From positions 47,477 through 111,476 of the forward strand of contig NZ_JAKNTA010000020.1 of the NCBI RefSeq assembly GCF_022288725.1: a stretch of DNA of 64,000 nucleotides. Reading direction: 5' to 3'. The translations under genes were made by a program, and so were the position numbers. Source of the stretch: Kitasatospora sp. A2-31. GTDB taxonomy: Bacteria; Actinomycetota; Actinomycetes; Streptomycetales; Streptomycetaceae. The notes under the pieces are model-generated. The model did not search any database. It saw only the letters and a list, made by a program, of their open reading frames with translations, and was not told the DNA's origin. This document shows, one piece after another, positions 7,761 to 19,183 of the stretch (positions are counted from its first letter, which is position 1; every line of letters begins with the position of its first letter).

Positions 7761-9572
7761 TCAGCCGAGGCGGGCGACGAGGTTTCGGTACTCGTCCCAC
7801 AGCTCGGTCGGCGTGTGGTCGCCGAAGAGCTCCAGGTGGGCGGGGACGAGTGCGGCTTCCTGGCGCCAGATGTCGGCGTCCACGGTGAAGAGCAGCTCAC
7901 GGTCGGCCTCGGAGAGCTCCAGGCCGTCCAGGTCGAAGCCGTCGACGGACGGCAGCACGCCGATCGGGGTCTCGACGCCCTTGCCGTGGCCCTCCAGCCG
8001 CTCGACGATCCACTTCAGCACGCGGCTGTTCTCGCCGTAGCCGGGCCAGACGAACTTGCCCTCGGCGTTCTTGCGGAACCAGTTCACGTAGTAGATCTTC
8101 GGCAGCTTGCCGGGGTCCGCCTGGGCGCCGATCTTCAGCCAGTGGGCGAAGTAGTCGCCCATGTTGTAGCCGCAGAAGGGGAGCATCGCGAACGGGTCGC
8201 GACGCAGCTCGCCGACGGTGCCCTCGGCGGCGGCGGTCTTCTCGGAGGCGATGTTCGCGCCCAGGAAGACGCCGTGCTGCCAGTCGAAGGACTCCGTCAC
8301 CAGCGGGACGGCGGTGGCACGGCGGCCGCCGAACAGGATGGCCGAGATCGGCACACCCGCCTGGTCCTCCCACTCGGGGGCGATGGTCGGGCACTGCGCC
8401 GCCGGGACGGCGAAGCGGGCGTTCGGGTGGGCGGCCGGGGTGCCGGACTCCGGGGTCCAGTCGTTGCCGCGCCAGTCGGTGAGGTGGGCCGGCGGCTCGT
8501 CGGTGAGGCCCTCCCACCAGACATCGCCGTCGTCGGTGAGGGCGACGTTGGTGAAGACCGTGTTGCCCCAGAGGGTGTCGATGGCGTTGGCGTTGGTGTC
8601 CACGCCGGTGCCGGGGGCGACGCCGAAGAAGCCGGCCTCGGGGTTGATGGCGTACAGGCGGCCGTCGGCGCCGAAGCGCATCCAGGCGATGTCGTCGCCG
8701 ATCGTCTCGACCTTCCAGCCCGGGATGGTCGGCTGGAGCATGGCCAGGTTGGTCTTGCCGCAGGCCGACGGGAAGGCGGCCGCGACGTACTTGGCCTCGC
8801 CGGACGGCGGGGTGAGCTTCAGGATGAGCATGTGCTCGGCCAGCCAGCCCTCGTCCCGGGCCATCGTCGAGGCGATGCGCAGCGCGTAGCACTTCTTGCC
8901 GAGCAGGGCATTGCCGCCGTAGCCCGAGCCGAAGGACCAGATCTCCCGGGTCTCCGGGAAGTGCGAGATGTACTTGGTGCTGTTGCACGGCCACGGCACG
9001 TCCGCCTGACCCTCGCCGAGCGGGGCGCCGACGGTGTGCACGGCCTTGACGAAGTCGCCGTCCTCGCCGAGCTGGTCCAGCACGGCCCGGCCCATGCGGG
9101 TCATCACGCGCATCGACACGGCGACGTAGGCGGAGTCGGTGATCTCGACGCCGTACGCGGCCAGCGGGGAGCCCACCGGGCCCATCGAGAAGGGCACCAC
9201 GTACATGGTGCGTCCCTTCATCGCGCCGCGGAACAGGCCCTTCTCGCCCTGGAAGATCTCCCGCATCTCGGCGGGGGCCTTCCAGTTGTTGGTCGGGCCG
9301 GCGTCCTTCTCCTGCTCGGAGCAGATGTACGTGCGGTCCTCCACGCGCGCCACGTCCGTGGGGTCCGAGGCGGCGTAGTAGGAGTTGGGGCGCTTCTCCT
9401 CGTTCAGCTTCTTGAAGGTGCCCTGAGCCACCAGCAGGTCCGCGAGGCGCTGGTACTCCTCCTCGGACCCGTCGCACCACTCGATGCGGTCGGGCTGGGT
9501 GAGCTCCGCGATCTCGCTCACCCAGGCAAGCAGACGCTTGTGGCGGGTGGGCGCGAGGTTCTCGTTCGACAC
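7761..9572 (-). CDS. pckG: Phosphoenolpyruvate carboxykinase (GTP)
   Basis: The 603-residue protein converts oxaloacetate and GTP to phosphoenolpyruvate, GDP and CO2, the entry step of gluconeogenesis. Visible hallmarks are the kinase-1a/P-loop FPSACGKTNLAML, the substrate region FGSGYGGNALLGKKC, a GEGQADVPWPCNSTKYISHFPE block, and ILFGGRRATAVPLV with the guanine-binding FWPGYGEN-like segment near the C terminus. Length fits the GTP class. The start is GTG at 9572 with GAAGGAG upstream. The intergenic region 9573-9846 is unusually AT-rich around 9675-9725, probably holding promoters for this gene and the divergent hemolysin III gene. Confidence 0.97.
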   Translation of the reverse strand: MSNENLAPTRHKRLLAWVSEIAELTQPDRIEWCDGSEEEYQRLADLLVAQGTFKKLNEEKRPNSYYAASDPTDVARVEDRTYICSEQEKDAGPTNNWKAPAEMREIFQGEKGLFRGAMKGRTMYVVPFSMGPVGSPLAAYGVEITDSAYVAVSMRVMTRMGRAVLDQLGEDGDFVKAVHTVGAPLGEGQADVPWPCNSTKYISHFPETREIWSFGSGYGGNALLGKKCYALRIASTMARDEGWLAEHMLILKLTPPSGEAKYVAAAFPSACGKTNLAMLQPTIPGWKVETIGDDIAWMRFGADGRLYAINPEAGFFGVAPGTGVDTNANAIDTLWGNTVFTNVALTDDGDVWWEGLTDEPPAHLTDWRGNDWTPESGTPAAHPNARFAVPAAQCPTIAPEWEDQAGVPISAILFGGRRATAVPLVTESFDWQHGVFLGANIASEKTAAAEGTVGELRRDPFAMLPFCGYNMGDYFAHWLKIGAQADPGKLPKIYYVNWFRKNAEGKFVWPGYGENSRVLKWIVERLEGHGKGVETPIGVLPSVDGFDLDGLELSEADRELLFTVDADIWRQEAALVPAHLELFGDHTPTELWDEYRNLVARLG

Positions 9573-9846
9573 GATCGCTCCTTCACGCCATCTCGGCGAG
9601 GAGACGGCGTAGCGGGGGTTTGAGGGTGCTTGCAGCGTAGCTCCGGCCTCCAGCCCCGAATACGGCGCATCGGTGAAATTGACGCATCTTTTACTACAGG
9701 CTGTCTTATTACTAGTTGGTAACCGGGCGCTTTCGGCCGAGCCCCACCCCGTCGACCACCACTTCGATTACTCCAAAACGTCCAAGTAGTGATGATCGCC
9801 ACTTCCTACGAGCCGGTAACCTACGGAGCCGTAGGTAGCGGATAGC

Positions 9847-10545
9847 ATGCTCGGCATGACTGCTGAGCTCCTGGAGAGCACGGAGAGCAACGAGAGCACG
9901 GAGAGTGCGGAGAAGCCGAAGTGGCGCGGCTGGCTGCACGCCGGGATGTTCCCCGCCACGGTGGCCGCCGGGATCGTGCTGATCTGCCTGGCCGACTCCA
10001 CGCCCGCCAAGATCGCCTGCGCGATCTACTCCGCCAGCGCCTGGCTGCTGTTCGGGGTCAGTGCGGTCTACCACCGCTTCACCTGGGGACCGCGCGGCGA
10101 CGCGGTGCTGCGCCGGCTCGACCACGCGAACATCTTCCTGATCATCGCGGGCACCTACACCCCGTTCACGATCCTGCTGCTGGAAGGCGCCGCGCAGCAG
10201 GTGCTGCTCTGGGCGGTCTGGGGCGGCGCGCTGGCCGGGATCGCGTTCCGGGTGTTCTGGGTGGGGGCGCCGCGCTGGCTGTACACACCGGTGTACATCG
10301 CGCTGGGCTGGGCCGCTGCGTTCTTCCTGCCGGACTTCCTGCGCACCGGCGGTGTCGCGGTCCTGGTGCTGATGATCGTGGGCGGCGTGCTCTACAGCGT
10401 CGGCGGAGTGGTCTACGGGCTCAAGCGGCCCAACCCGTCACCGCGCTGGTTCGGCTTCCACGAGGTGTTCCACGCCTTCACCCTCGGGGCCTTCATCGTG
10501 CAGTACGTCGGCGTCTCACTGGTGGCGTACAGCGCGGCCAGCTGA
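9847..10545 (+). CDS. Hemolysin III / PAQR family membrane protein
   Basis: The 232-residue protein has a short Ser/Glu-repeat N terminus (residues 5-22, built of EST/ESN units) and about seven membrane helices. The family metal-site motifs are present: AVYHR, DHANIFLIIAGTYTP and FHEVFHAF. Bacterial members (YqfA/TrhA) affect membrane fluidity and energy metabolism; the hemolysin name is historical. Two in-frame ATGs, at 9847 and 9856, are possible starts and neither has a clear ribosome site. The gene is divergent from PEPCK, and its last 30 bases overlap the end of the convergent membrane-protein gene. Confidence 0.88.
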   Translation: MLGMTAELLESTESNESTESAEKPKWRGWLHAGMFPATVAAGIVLICLADSTPAKIACAIYSASAWLLFGVSAVYHRFTWGPRGDAVLRRLDHANIFLIIAGTYTPFTILLLEGAAQQVLLWAVWGGALAGIAFRVFWVGAPRWLYTPVYIALGWAAAFFLPDFLRTGGVAVLVLMIVGGVLYSVGGVVYGLKRPNPSPRWFGFHEVFHAFTLGAFIVQYVGVSLVAYSAAS

Positions 10546-11160
10546 GCCCTGCGCCCCGTGACGGGCGGTCGGCCGGTCCAGTGACCGGGCGGCCGCCCGT
10601 TCCGCTGTCCACTCCCGGGCGGGACGACACTCCTGGCCGCCGAGGTCGGGGCCGGAGCGGTCGGGGCCGGCGAGGTCGCGGCCGGGAAGCTCGCGGGCGG
10701 GCGCTTCGCGGCGGGGCCGGTCACGGCCGGGGAGCTCACGGGCGGGGAGCTGACGGCCGGGGTACCCCTGGAGGTGGCGGTCGCGGCCCGCACCGTCATG
10801 GCCCGAAAGCCCCGCATCCCGGTGCGCATCCCGGTGCGCCTCCCGGCGCTCCGCCCGGGGACCCGGCCGCGGGAGGGCACGCGCCCGCCGCGCGTCCAAC
10901 GCCTCGCGCGCCCGACGGCAGCGCTCGCAGTGCGCCGCGTCCGGGGCGCCGCCCGCCCCTTGGTGGCCGCGCGGCACCGCCGGTCGGTGGAGCCGCCGCC
11001 AGCGCCGGCCGACGTGGACCATCAGCAGCAGCACCTCGACCCCGGCGACCACCAGCACCAGCGCGGCACCGTTGATCAGATAGGCCGCGACCACGGCCAG
11101 CGCCGAGGCCAACACCACTGCCGCGCCCCAGACCTGGGCGGTCGACTCCCTGTCGGCCAT
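10516..11160 (-). CDS. Small membrane protein with Arg-rich repetitive tail
   Basis: The 214-residue protein begins with two membrane helices (roughly residues 11-50) and a basic stop-transfer. The rest is cytoplasmic, dominated by Arg, Ala, Gly and Pro, with imperfect repeats of PARELPGRD. The ATG at 11160 has AGGAAGGGG upstream. The N-terminal part is convincingly membrane-like. The low-complexity tail may simply be an open frame in GC-rich DNA, and it overlaps the end of the hemolysin III gene on the other strand by 30 bases. No family was recognised. Confidence 0.55.
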   Translation of the reverse strand: MADRESTAQVWGAAVVLASALAVVAAYLINGAALVLVVAGVEVLLLMVHVGRRWRRLHRPAVPRGHQGAGGAPDAAHCERCRRAREALDARRARALPRPGPRAERREAHRDAHRDAGLSGHDGAGRDRHLQGYPGRQLPARELPGRDRPRREAPARELPGRDLAGPDRSGPDLGGQECRPAREWTAERAAARSLDRPTARHGAQGSAGRAVRHQ

Positions 11161-11474
11161 TCGGTATCCCCTTCCTGCGCCGGGCTCGTGGTCGGCTCCT
11201 GCCGCCCCACCCCTTCCCCGCTCTCGGCACGCGGCGGCCTGCAACTGACCGATTGCCACATCGTATCTACCGACAGTCACCCGGAGCCGCCCCGAAGCGG
11301 CGAACGACAGATCAACGTTGCGTCAATTCCCCGTGCGGAACCCTCACTTCCAGGACACATCACCGAGCGTCACCGGAACGCCACCGCTCACTCCATTGAC
11401 GGTGACCTTCTTTTGGGAGTTACTGTCATTTGAAAGGAACTTCCCACTCGTACTCCCGGCTCCCGGAGGTTGCC
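11161..11474. other. Intergenic region with divergent promoters
   Basis: The 314-base gap separates the minus-strand membrane protein from the plus-strand MFS gene. A candidate plus-strand promoter is TTGACG at 11396-11401 and TACTGT at 11421-11426 (19-base spacing, longer than ideal). No gene or RNA was recognised. Confidence 0.4.
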
Positions 11475-13181
11475 GTGCCGACCATCCCTGCCCAAGCCCC
11501 GTCCGGACCCGACCCACGGCGCTGGCTGGCGCTGGTCGCCGTCGCGCTCAGCGCCCTGGTGATCAGCTTCGACATGACGATCCTGAACGTCGCCCTGCCC
11601 ACGCTGGCCTCCCAACTGCAGGCCACCACCGGCCAGCAGCAGTGGATCGTCGACTCGTACACGGTCCTCTTCGCCGCCGCGATGCTGCCCGCCGGCCTGA
11701 TCGGCGACCGGTTCGGGCGCCGCCGGACGCTCACCGCCGGTCTCGCCCTGTTCGCCCTCGCCTCCGCCGTCGGCATGCTCGCCGACAGCCCCGGCACCGT
11801 GGTCGCCGCCCGGGGCGCGATGGGCCTGGCCGGCGCCCTGGTCATGCCGATGTCCCTGGCGGTGATCCCCGGGCTCTTCCCCGCCGCGGAGCAGCGCCGC
11901 GCGACCGCCGTCCTGTCCACGGCGCTCGCCGCCGGCGCCCCGCTCGGACCGCTGATCGGCGGCTTCCTGCTCCAACACCTCTGGTGGGGCTCCGTCTTCG
12001 CGATCAACATCCCGCTGACCGCCGTCGGCATCGTCGCCTGCGTGCTGCTGCTCCCGGAGACGCGCACCCCCGCCGCACCCGGGCTCGACCTGCTCGGCGC
12101 CGCGCTCGGCGCGGGCGGGCTGGCGGCGCTCACCTTCGGCATCATCGAGATCCCCGAGCGCGGCTGGGCCGATCCGCTGGTGCTCGGGACGCTCGGCGGC
12201 TCGCTGGCCGCCCTCACCGCCCTGGTACTGCGCAGCCGCCGGCAGCAGGACCCGATGCTCGACCTGGCCCTGCTCGCCGCCCCGGCCTTCCGCTGGTCCG
12301 CGGCGGCCGCGACGCTGGTCTCGCTGGTGCTGTTCGGCGCCTTCTTCGTACTGCCGCTCTACTTCCAGAGCGTGCTCGGTGCCGACGCCTTCGGCACCGG
12401 CCTGCGGATGATGCCGATGATGCTCGGACTGATGGTGGCCGCGAAGCTCAGCGACCGACTCGTCGCCCGGGCCGGCCCGCGCGCGGTGATCACCCTCGGG
12501 CTGGCCCTGCTGGCCGCCGCCCTGCTGCTCGGCAGCCGGACCGGGACCTCCGACGGCTACGCTCTGGCGGCGGTCTGGCTCGTCCTGCTCGGCCTGGGCA
12601 TGGGCCTGGCGCTGATCACCGCCCAGGCCACCGCCATGCTGACCCTGCCGCCCGCCCGGGCCGGCGTCGGCTCCGGACTGCTCCAGACGCTTCGTCAGGT
12701 CGGCGGTGCGATCGGCGTGGCCGTCTTCGGCAGCCTGCTGGCCGGCTCGTACCGGAGCGCGCTGGAGACCTCGGTCCTCCCGGCGGACGCCGCGCACCAG
12801 GCCGAGCAGTCGGTGGTCGCCGCCGACGCGGTGGCCGCCGCCACCGGGGACCGGGCGCTGGCCACGGCCGCGCACACCGCCTACGTGCACGGCATGACGG
12901 TGGTGCTGCTGGCCGCCGGGGTGATCGCGGCGCTGTCCGCGGTCCTGGTCGCGCTGCGGATGCCCGCCGCGGAAGCGCGCGCGGGCGTCGAGGCCGGTGC
13001 GGGTGCTGCGGACACGGCGGGTGCCGAAACCGATCCGGGTGCCGAAACCGGTCCGGGTGCCGAAACCGGTGCGGGCGCCGAGGCCGGTGCGGGCGCTGCG
13101 GACGCCGTCGGGGCCGGTGCCGGGGGCGATGCCGGCCGGCTCTCGGGGAACGCCGCCGCGCCGGCGGCCGATCACCGATAA
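11475..13181 (+). CDS. MFS drug/proton antiporter, DHA2 (EmrB/QacA) family
   Basis: The 568-residue protein has about 14 membrane segments and the DHA2 signatures DMTILNVALPTL (motif D1), QWIVDSYTVLFAAAMLPAG, GDRFGRRRTLTAGL (motif A) and GAPLGPLIGGFL (motif C). It probably exports a toxic compound or antibiotic. The GTG at 11475 follows GGAGGTTGCC; a TTG 15 codons earlier lacks a ribosome site. The last 60 residues are an Ala/Gly/Glu-rich cytoplasmic tail encoded partly by an 18-bp tandem repeat. The stop lies 8 bases before the TetR gene, so the two form an operon and the regulator probably controls the pump. Confidence 0.93.
   Translation: MPTIPAQAPSGPDPRRWLALVAVALSALVISFDMTILNVALPTLASQLQATTGQQQWIVDSYTVLFAAAMLPAGLIGDRFGRRRTLTAGLALFALASAVGMLADSPGTVVAARGAMGLAGALVMPMSLAVIPGLFPAAEQRRATAVLSTALAAGAPLGPLIGGFLLQHLWWGSVFAINIPLTAVGIVACVLLLPETRTPAAPGLDLLGAALGAGGLAALTFGIIEIPERGWADPLVLGTLGGSLAALTALVLRSRRQQDPMLDLALLAAPAFRWSAAAATLVSLVLFGAFFVLPLYFQSVLGADAFGTGLRMMPMMLGLMVAAKLSDRLVARAGPRAVITLGLALLAAALLLGSRTGTSDGYALAAVWLVLLGLGMGLALITAQATAMLTLPPARAGVGSGLLQTLRQVGGAIGVAVFGSLLAGSYRSALETSVLPADAAHQAEQSVVAADAVAAATGDRALATAAHTAYVHGMTVVLLAAGVIAALSAVLVALRMPAAEARAGVEAGAGAADTAGAETDPGAETGPGAETGAGAEAGAGAADAVGAGAGGDAGRLSGNAAAPAADHR
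13021..13074 (+). repeat. 18-bp tandem repeat in transporter tail
   Basis: There are three consecutive copies of gtgccgaaaccg followed by a variable six-base end. They encode repeated GAET/DPGAET units in the cytoplasmic C-terminal tail of the MFS pump. Copy number could vary without breaking the frame. Confidence 0.85.
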
Positions 13182-13189
13182 TCGAAGGT

Positions 13190-13858
13190 ATGAGCGCAGC
13201 GCGGCCGACAGCGGCACCCCCGGTATCCGCGGCAGGACCGACGACCGATCCGCTCCAGGCGATCCTGGAGGAGCCGCTGTCGCTGCGGGAGCGGAAGAAG
13301 CTGAAGACCCGCCAGGCGATCCGCCGCGAGGCGTACCGGCTGATCGCCGAGCAGGGGTACGAGAACACCACCGTGGAGCAGATCGCCGCCGCGGCCGAGG
13401 TCTCGCAGTCCACCTTCTTCCGGTACTTCGCCACCAAGGAGGACCTGGTCCTCACCGACGAGTACGACCCGGCGCTGGTCGCCGCGCTGCTCGCGCGCCC
13501 GGCGGACGAACCGTTTCTGCGCTCCTGCCGCGAGGCGCTCATCGGGCTGATCCGCGAACTGCTCCAGCACGAGCGCGAGGAACTGCTGACCCGGATGCGG
13601 CTGGTCAACGACGTCCCGGCGCTGCGCGCCCGGATGCACGAACCCGCCAACGACCCGCAGCAGCTCTACCTCGCCGTGCTGACCCGGCGGGCCGGCGTGG
13701 CGGAGCCGACGTTCGAGATGCGGATCACCGCCGCCGCGATCGGCGCGGCCACCACCGAGACGGTGCTGCGGTGGGCGGACGGCGGCGGCAGGCAGGACTT
13801 CGCGGAGCTGGTCGACCACACCTTCGCACTGCTGGAGCACGGCTTCACGGGCGTGTAG
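13190..13858 (+). CDS. TetR family transcriptional regulator
   Basis: The 222-residue protein has a disordered N terminus of about 35 residues and then a TetR helix-turn-helix (RQAIRREAYRLIAEQGYENTTVEQIAAAAEVSQSTFFRYFATKEDLV). The remaining helical domain is the ligand-binding part, of the MftR-like C-terminal type. It starts 8 bases after the MFS stop, with GAAGG upstream, so it is co-transcribed with the pump and likely represses the operon until a drug binds. A short hairpin (gcccggt with accgggc, 13859-13875) follows the stop and may terminate transcription. Confidence 0.92.
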   Translation: MSAARPTAAPPVSAAGPTTDPLQAILEEPLSLRERKKLKTRQAIRREAYRLIAEQGYENTTVEQIAAAAEVSQSTFFRYFATKEDLVLTDEYDPALVAALLARPADEPFLRSCREALIGLIRELLQHEREELLTRMRLVNDVPALRARMHEPANDPQQLYLAVLTRRAGVAEPTFEMRITAAAIGAATTETVLRWADGGGRQDFAELVDHTFALLEHGFTGV

Positions 13859-13973
13859 GCCCGGTCCGACCGGGCCCCCGCGCAGGGCGGGGCCCGGCGC
13901 CGCCGCGCGCCGGACCTCGCCCCGCCGGTCGGTGGGCACCCAGCCTCGCCGGGCGCCCACCGCCGCCCGGCCG

Positions 13974-14882
13974 CTACCCGAGCCGGGCTCCCGTCCGCCG
14001 CCGCAGAGCCGCCGCCCCGCCCGCCAGCGCGGTGACGCCCAGGGCCGCGGCCACCGTGGCCGGCAGCACCGCACCGGCGCCACCGGCGCCCGCCGCCTCC
14101 GCGGACTGCCCGGGCTGCACGGACTGCCCGGGCTGCACGGACTGCTGCGGCCGGGCGGTGGCTTCCGGCTGGTAACCGCCGCCCTTCCCCGCCCGGTCGT
14201 ACGCCGAGCCGGGCAGCTTGTCCCCGTACCGCTGCCGGACGAGCTGCTGGTACGCCGCCAGGCTCACCCCCGACGCGCCCACCGAGCGCTGCGCCTCGTC
14301 GGACAGCGGGAGCACCCGGCCGTCCCGCAGCACGTACCAGGCGTTGAGCTGCGGCTCGCGGAACGCCGTCCCGCCACCGCTGTCGGCCGCCCGAGCCGCG
14401 TAGTCGCTCTCGTCGCCGCCCGAGGCGATGTTGACGACCTGCCAGGTGCCGCCCCGCTCGACCGTCCAGACCGAGGCGGTCTGCCCGTCCGCCGAGACGG
14501 CCTTGCTGGCCACGAACTCGGCCCTCGCCACCGGCGCGCCCGGAGTCCCGGCCACGAAGGCCGCGTCCAGGGTGTAGACCGGCACGGTGTCGCCCGCGAG
14601 CCGCGGGGCGGCTGCCTGCGCCGCCCGGGCCTCCTCGGCCGCCCCGACGGTCAGGCGGCCGTTCGGCGGGACGCCCTTGCGGGCGAAGAAGTGGCCCAAC
14701 CGGTCCATGACCGCCGGGCTCTGGGCCGCGCCGCGGGCCTGCGCCAGCTCCGCGGCGGTGACCGGCGCGGGGGTGCCGGCGGGAGCACCGGCCCGGTCGT
14801 CGGCGTGGGCGGCCGGAGACGCGGCCAGGCCGAGACCGGTGACGAGCAGGAGGCCGGCGGCGGCCTTACGGATGCTGGTCAT
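13974..14882 (-). CDS. Secreted protein with C-terminal membrane anchor, partner of the protease
   Basis: The 302-residue protein has a signal peptide (to about residue 27, cleavage near AHA), a soluble domain of about 190 residues, a Gln/Pro-rich linker coded by 18-bp direct repeats (SVQPGQ units, DNA near 14107-14142), and a C-terminal hydrophobic helix followed by RRR. That layout is surface-anchored; LPAT before the helix resembles but does not match a sortase LPxTG. It starts 9 bases after the stop of the papain-like protease gene, so the two are co-transcribed. The segment around QLNAWYVLRDGRVLPLSDEA is specific but was not assigned to a family. It may be a substrate, inhibitor or chaperone of the protease; this is inference from position. 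Confidence 0.75.
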   Translation of the reverse strand: MTSIRKAAAGLLLVTGLGLAASPAAHADDRAGAPAGTPAPVTAAELAQARGAAQSPAVMDRLGHFFARKGVPPNGRLTVGAAEEARAAQAAAPRLAGDTVPVYTLDAAFVAGTPGAPVARAEFVASKAVSADGQTASVWTVERGGTWQVVNIASGGDESDYAARAADSGGGTAFREPQLNAWYVLRDGRVLPLSDEAQRSVGASGVSLAAYQQLVRQRYGDKLPGSAYDRAGKGGGYQPEATARPQQSVQPGQSVQPGQSAEAAGAGGAGAVLPATVAAALGVTALAGGAAALRRRTGARLG

Positions 14883-14891
14883 GGTCGCCCC

Positions 14892-15572
14892 TCACGCGCC
14901 GATCCGGTACAGGGAGTGGGTCCAGGAGAACGTGCCGTTGGACACGTAGTAGTTGTAGTCCGCCCAGTTGTAGCGGTAGTTGGACGGCCACGGGTCACCC
15001 CAGTAGACCCAGTTGTTCGAGGTGTCGTAGCCGTAGACCACGTGCATGTGGCCGCCGCCCGAGCTCCACTGGATCCGGGTCTCGATCGGCCGGTCGGCGT
15101 TCACCTCGGTCTGCACGGTGCTGTAGCGCAGGTACCCGTTGACGTACGAGCCCGGGTTGATGCCGATCCAGCTGAGGCCGTTCTGCACGTCGCCGAGCGT
15201 GGCCTGGTCGTTGGGGCAGCTCGAGTTGATCGCCCGGCCGAACGCGGCGTTGCAGAACTGGTTCTGGCTGTAGGAGTAGCCGAACCAGGTGGCGATCGTG
15301 TTGCCGCTCGCCGCCCAGCACCAGTTGCTCTGCTGTTGCTGCTGCATGGTGATGTTGAGCTTCTTGTACGTACCGGCCAGGTCGGCGGTGCTGCCCGCCG
15401 CGGCCGCCGGCCGCACCGGGGCGGACGGCGCGGACCTGACGGAGAGGGCGGACGGCGCGCCGTTGGGGGCGGCGGAGGCCGGGGCGGCGGCCGCGACGCC
15501 GAGCGCCGGGCCGAGCACGCCGAGCGCGAGCACCGAGACCGCGCGGCGCAGGCGTATCCGTGGAACTGACAT
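14892..15572 (-). CDS. Secreted papain-like cysteine protease (C39/C70-like)
   Basis: The 226-residue protein has a signal peptide to about residue 35, a short pro-region, and a papain-fold domain. The nucleophile sits in SNWCWAAS (C85), preceded by a Gln-rich segment that supplies the oxyanion Gln. The catalytic His is H177 in GHMHVVYGYD, and D193 in WGDPW completes the triad. This matches the AvrRpt2-like C70 group common in streptomycetes. Two further cysteines (near 107 and 119) may form a disulfide. The gene heads a two-gene operon with the secreted protein at 13974-14882. The divergent HTH regulator at 15840 and the operator-like repeats between them suggest regulation. Confidence 0.87.
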   Translation of the reverse strand: MSVPRIRLRRAVSVLALGVLGPALGVAAAAPASAAPNGAPSALSVRSAPSAPVRPAAAAGSTADLAGTYKKLNITMQQQQQSNWCWAASGNTIATWFGYSYSQNQFCNAAFGRAINSSCPNDQATLGDVQNGLSWIGINPGSYVNGYLRYSTVQTEVNADRPIETRIQWSSGGGHMHVVYGYDTSNNWVYWGDPWPSNYRYNWADYNYYVSNGTFSWTHSLYRIGA

Positions 15573-15651
15573 GGGGGCGTTCCTCCTTGCGCAGGCAGAG
15601 GAGTGGAGATGTGTGGGGGTGCGGTCCGGATCGCGCCATGAGCATCACTCC

Positions 15652-15793
15652 GTTGACAGAGTCTGGTCAACGGCCCTCGCGGCCCCCGTTCCCGGGTGTG
15701 AACGCCACCACCCGGATGTGAACGGCGCCCCGCAAACCCCGGCGCCCCCAGGCGCCACCGGTGACAAACCGCCCTCCGCATGTGAATATTCAC
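15652..15793. promoter_or_regulatory. Operator-like repeats between protease and HTH regulator
   Basis: The divergent intergenic region contains an inverted repeat gttgac-8-gtcaac (15652-15671), two direct copies of tgtgaacg (15697-15704 and 15717-15724, 20 bases apart and so on the same helix face), and a perfect 12-bp palindrome gtgaatattcac (15782-15793) that shares the GTGAA core. They lie where a regulator of either gene would bind. Confidence 0.55.
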
Positions 15794-15839
15794 GACCGGA
15801 CGAACCGGTGCCCGCCCCGCTCGACACGAGGAGGCCGCC

Positions 15840-16772
15840 ATGCAGCGGACCGACCAGGCCGACCTCGCCACCGTCCTGCGCACCGGGCCCTTCCACCTCG
15901 CCCTGCGCACCGCCATCGCCGCCCGCGGCCTGGCCCTGCACCGGGTGCGCCAGCACCTCGCCCAGCGCGGCGTCCACGTCGGCCTGACCAGCCTCAGCTA
16001 CTGGCAGCAGGGCCGCCGCCGCCCCGAACGGGCCGAATCCCTGCGCGCGGTGGCCGCGTTGGAGGAGGTCCTGGACCTCCCCGAGCACTCCCTCACCCGG
16101 CTGCTCGGCCCGCGCCGGGCCACCCCCGCCGACCCGGCCGGCCCACCCGTGCGCCCCTACCGGGACCTCATCGTCCCGGCCGCCGCGGTCGACGACCTGC
16201 TCGCCACCATCGCCGGTCCCCGGGACACCGGCCTGCACACCATCACCCACATCGAGCGGGTCCGGATCGGTGCCGACCGGCGGATGGTCCGCCGCGACTC
16301 CCAGCACGCCCTGCGCGCCCACCGCGACGGCATCGACCGCTACCTGGCCATCTACCAGGGCGACCCCGGCTGCGACATCACCCGGGTCGGCGTCCGCGCC
16401 GAGGAGAACTGCCGCCCCGGTCGGATCCGCCGCGACGCCGCCCACGACCTCCTCGTCGTCGAGCTCCTGCTCGACCGGCGACTCCGCGCCGGCGACACCC
16501 ACCTGCTCGGCTACGGCTTCGACGACGCCCCCTCACCGGGGCCCAGCAGCGAGTACGTGCGCGGCTTCAACTCCGGCGCCGGCCAGTACGTCCTCCAGGT
16601 CACCTTCCACCCGGCCGCCCTCCCGGTCCGCTGCCACCGCTTCGCCCTCCGCTCCCCCGGCGAGAAGCCCTACGAGACGGAGGAGCTGACCCTGGACGGC
16701 CACCACTGCGTCCATCTGGTCGGCACGGCCCTGCAGCCCTGCCTGCTGGGGATCCGGTGGGACTGGGAGTAG
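15840..16772 (+). CDS. Helix-turn-helix (XRE-like) regulatory protein
   Basis: The 310-residue protein has an N-terminal HTH-like segment (residues about 20-75: RTAIAARGLALHRVRQHLAQRGVHVGLTSLSYWQQGRRRPERAESLRAVAALEEVL, with the XRE pattern ending in the WQQGRRRPER turn). A large C-terminal beta-rich domain of unknown type follows, perhaps a sensor. ATG at 15840 has GAGGAGG upstream. It is divergent from the protease operon and separated from it by palindromic and direct GTGAA repeats, so it may regulate that operon or itself. The ligand is unknown. Confidence 0.75.
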   Translation: MQRTDQADLATVLRTGPFHLALRTAIAARGLALHRVRQHLAQRGVHVGLTSLSYWQQGRRRPERAESLRAVAALEEVLDLPEHSLTRLLGPRRATPADPAGPPVRPYRDLIVPAAAVDDLLATIAGPRDTGLHTITHIERVRIGADRRMVRRDSQHALRAHRDGIDRYLAIYQGDPGCDITRVGVRAEENCRPGRIRRDAAHDLLVVELLLDRRLRAGDTHLLGYGFDDAPSPGPSSEYVRGFNSGAGQYVLQVTFHPAALPVRCHRFALRSPGEKPYETEELTLDGHHCVHLVGTALQPCLLGIRWDWE

Positions 16773-16845
16773 CAGCGGGAGCGGCGTCGCCGGCCCGCCC
16801 GGGCGACCGCCGGCCGGTGGCCGATCGGCCGCCCCGGGCCGGCCA

Positions 16846-18935
<2,090 letters not shown>

Positions 18936-19183
18936 GTCGCCATCGTCCCACGACCGGAAGCATCCACCTATGCCATCCGCGCGGTCGCTCCGAGCGTCCG
19001 AAGGGCCGCGAGTCCGGCCGCCCGCGCGGCCGAAGCACTCGCACCGCAGGCGCGCAAGGTCTCCGGCGCCTCGGGAGCACCCACTGCGCGACGTCGACGT
19101 GGCTGGGACGAGACGAGGCCAGAGAGGCTCCGTACGGCCGGGTGCGTTGTCGTGCGGTGTGTGTTGTCATGCGATGCCGAAAG

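Noticed and set aside
13974..14882. Sortase-anchored protein
   Set aside because: LPAT before the C-terminal helix is not an LPxTG or LAxTG signal, so simple membrane anchoring is more likely.
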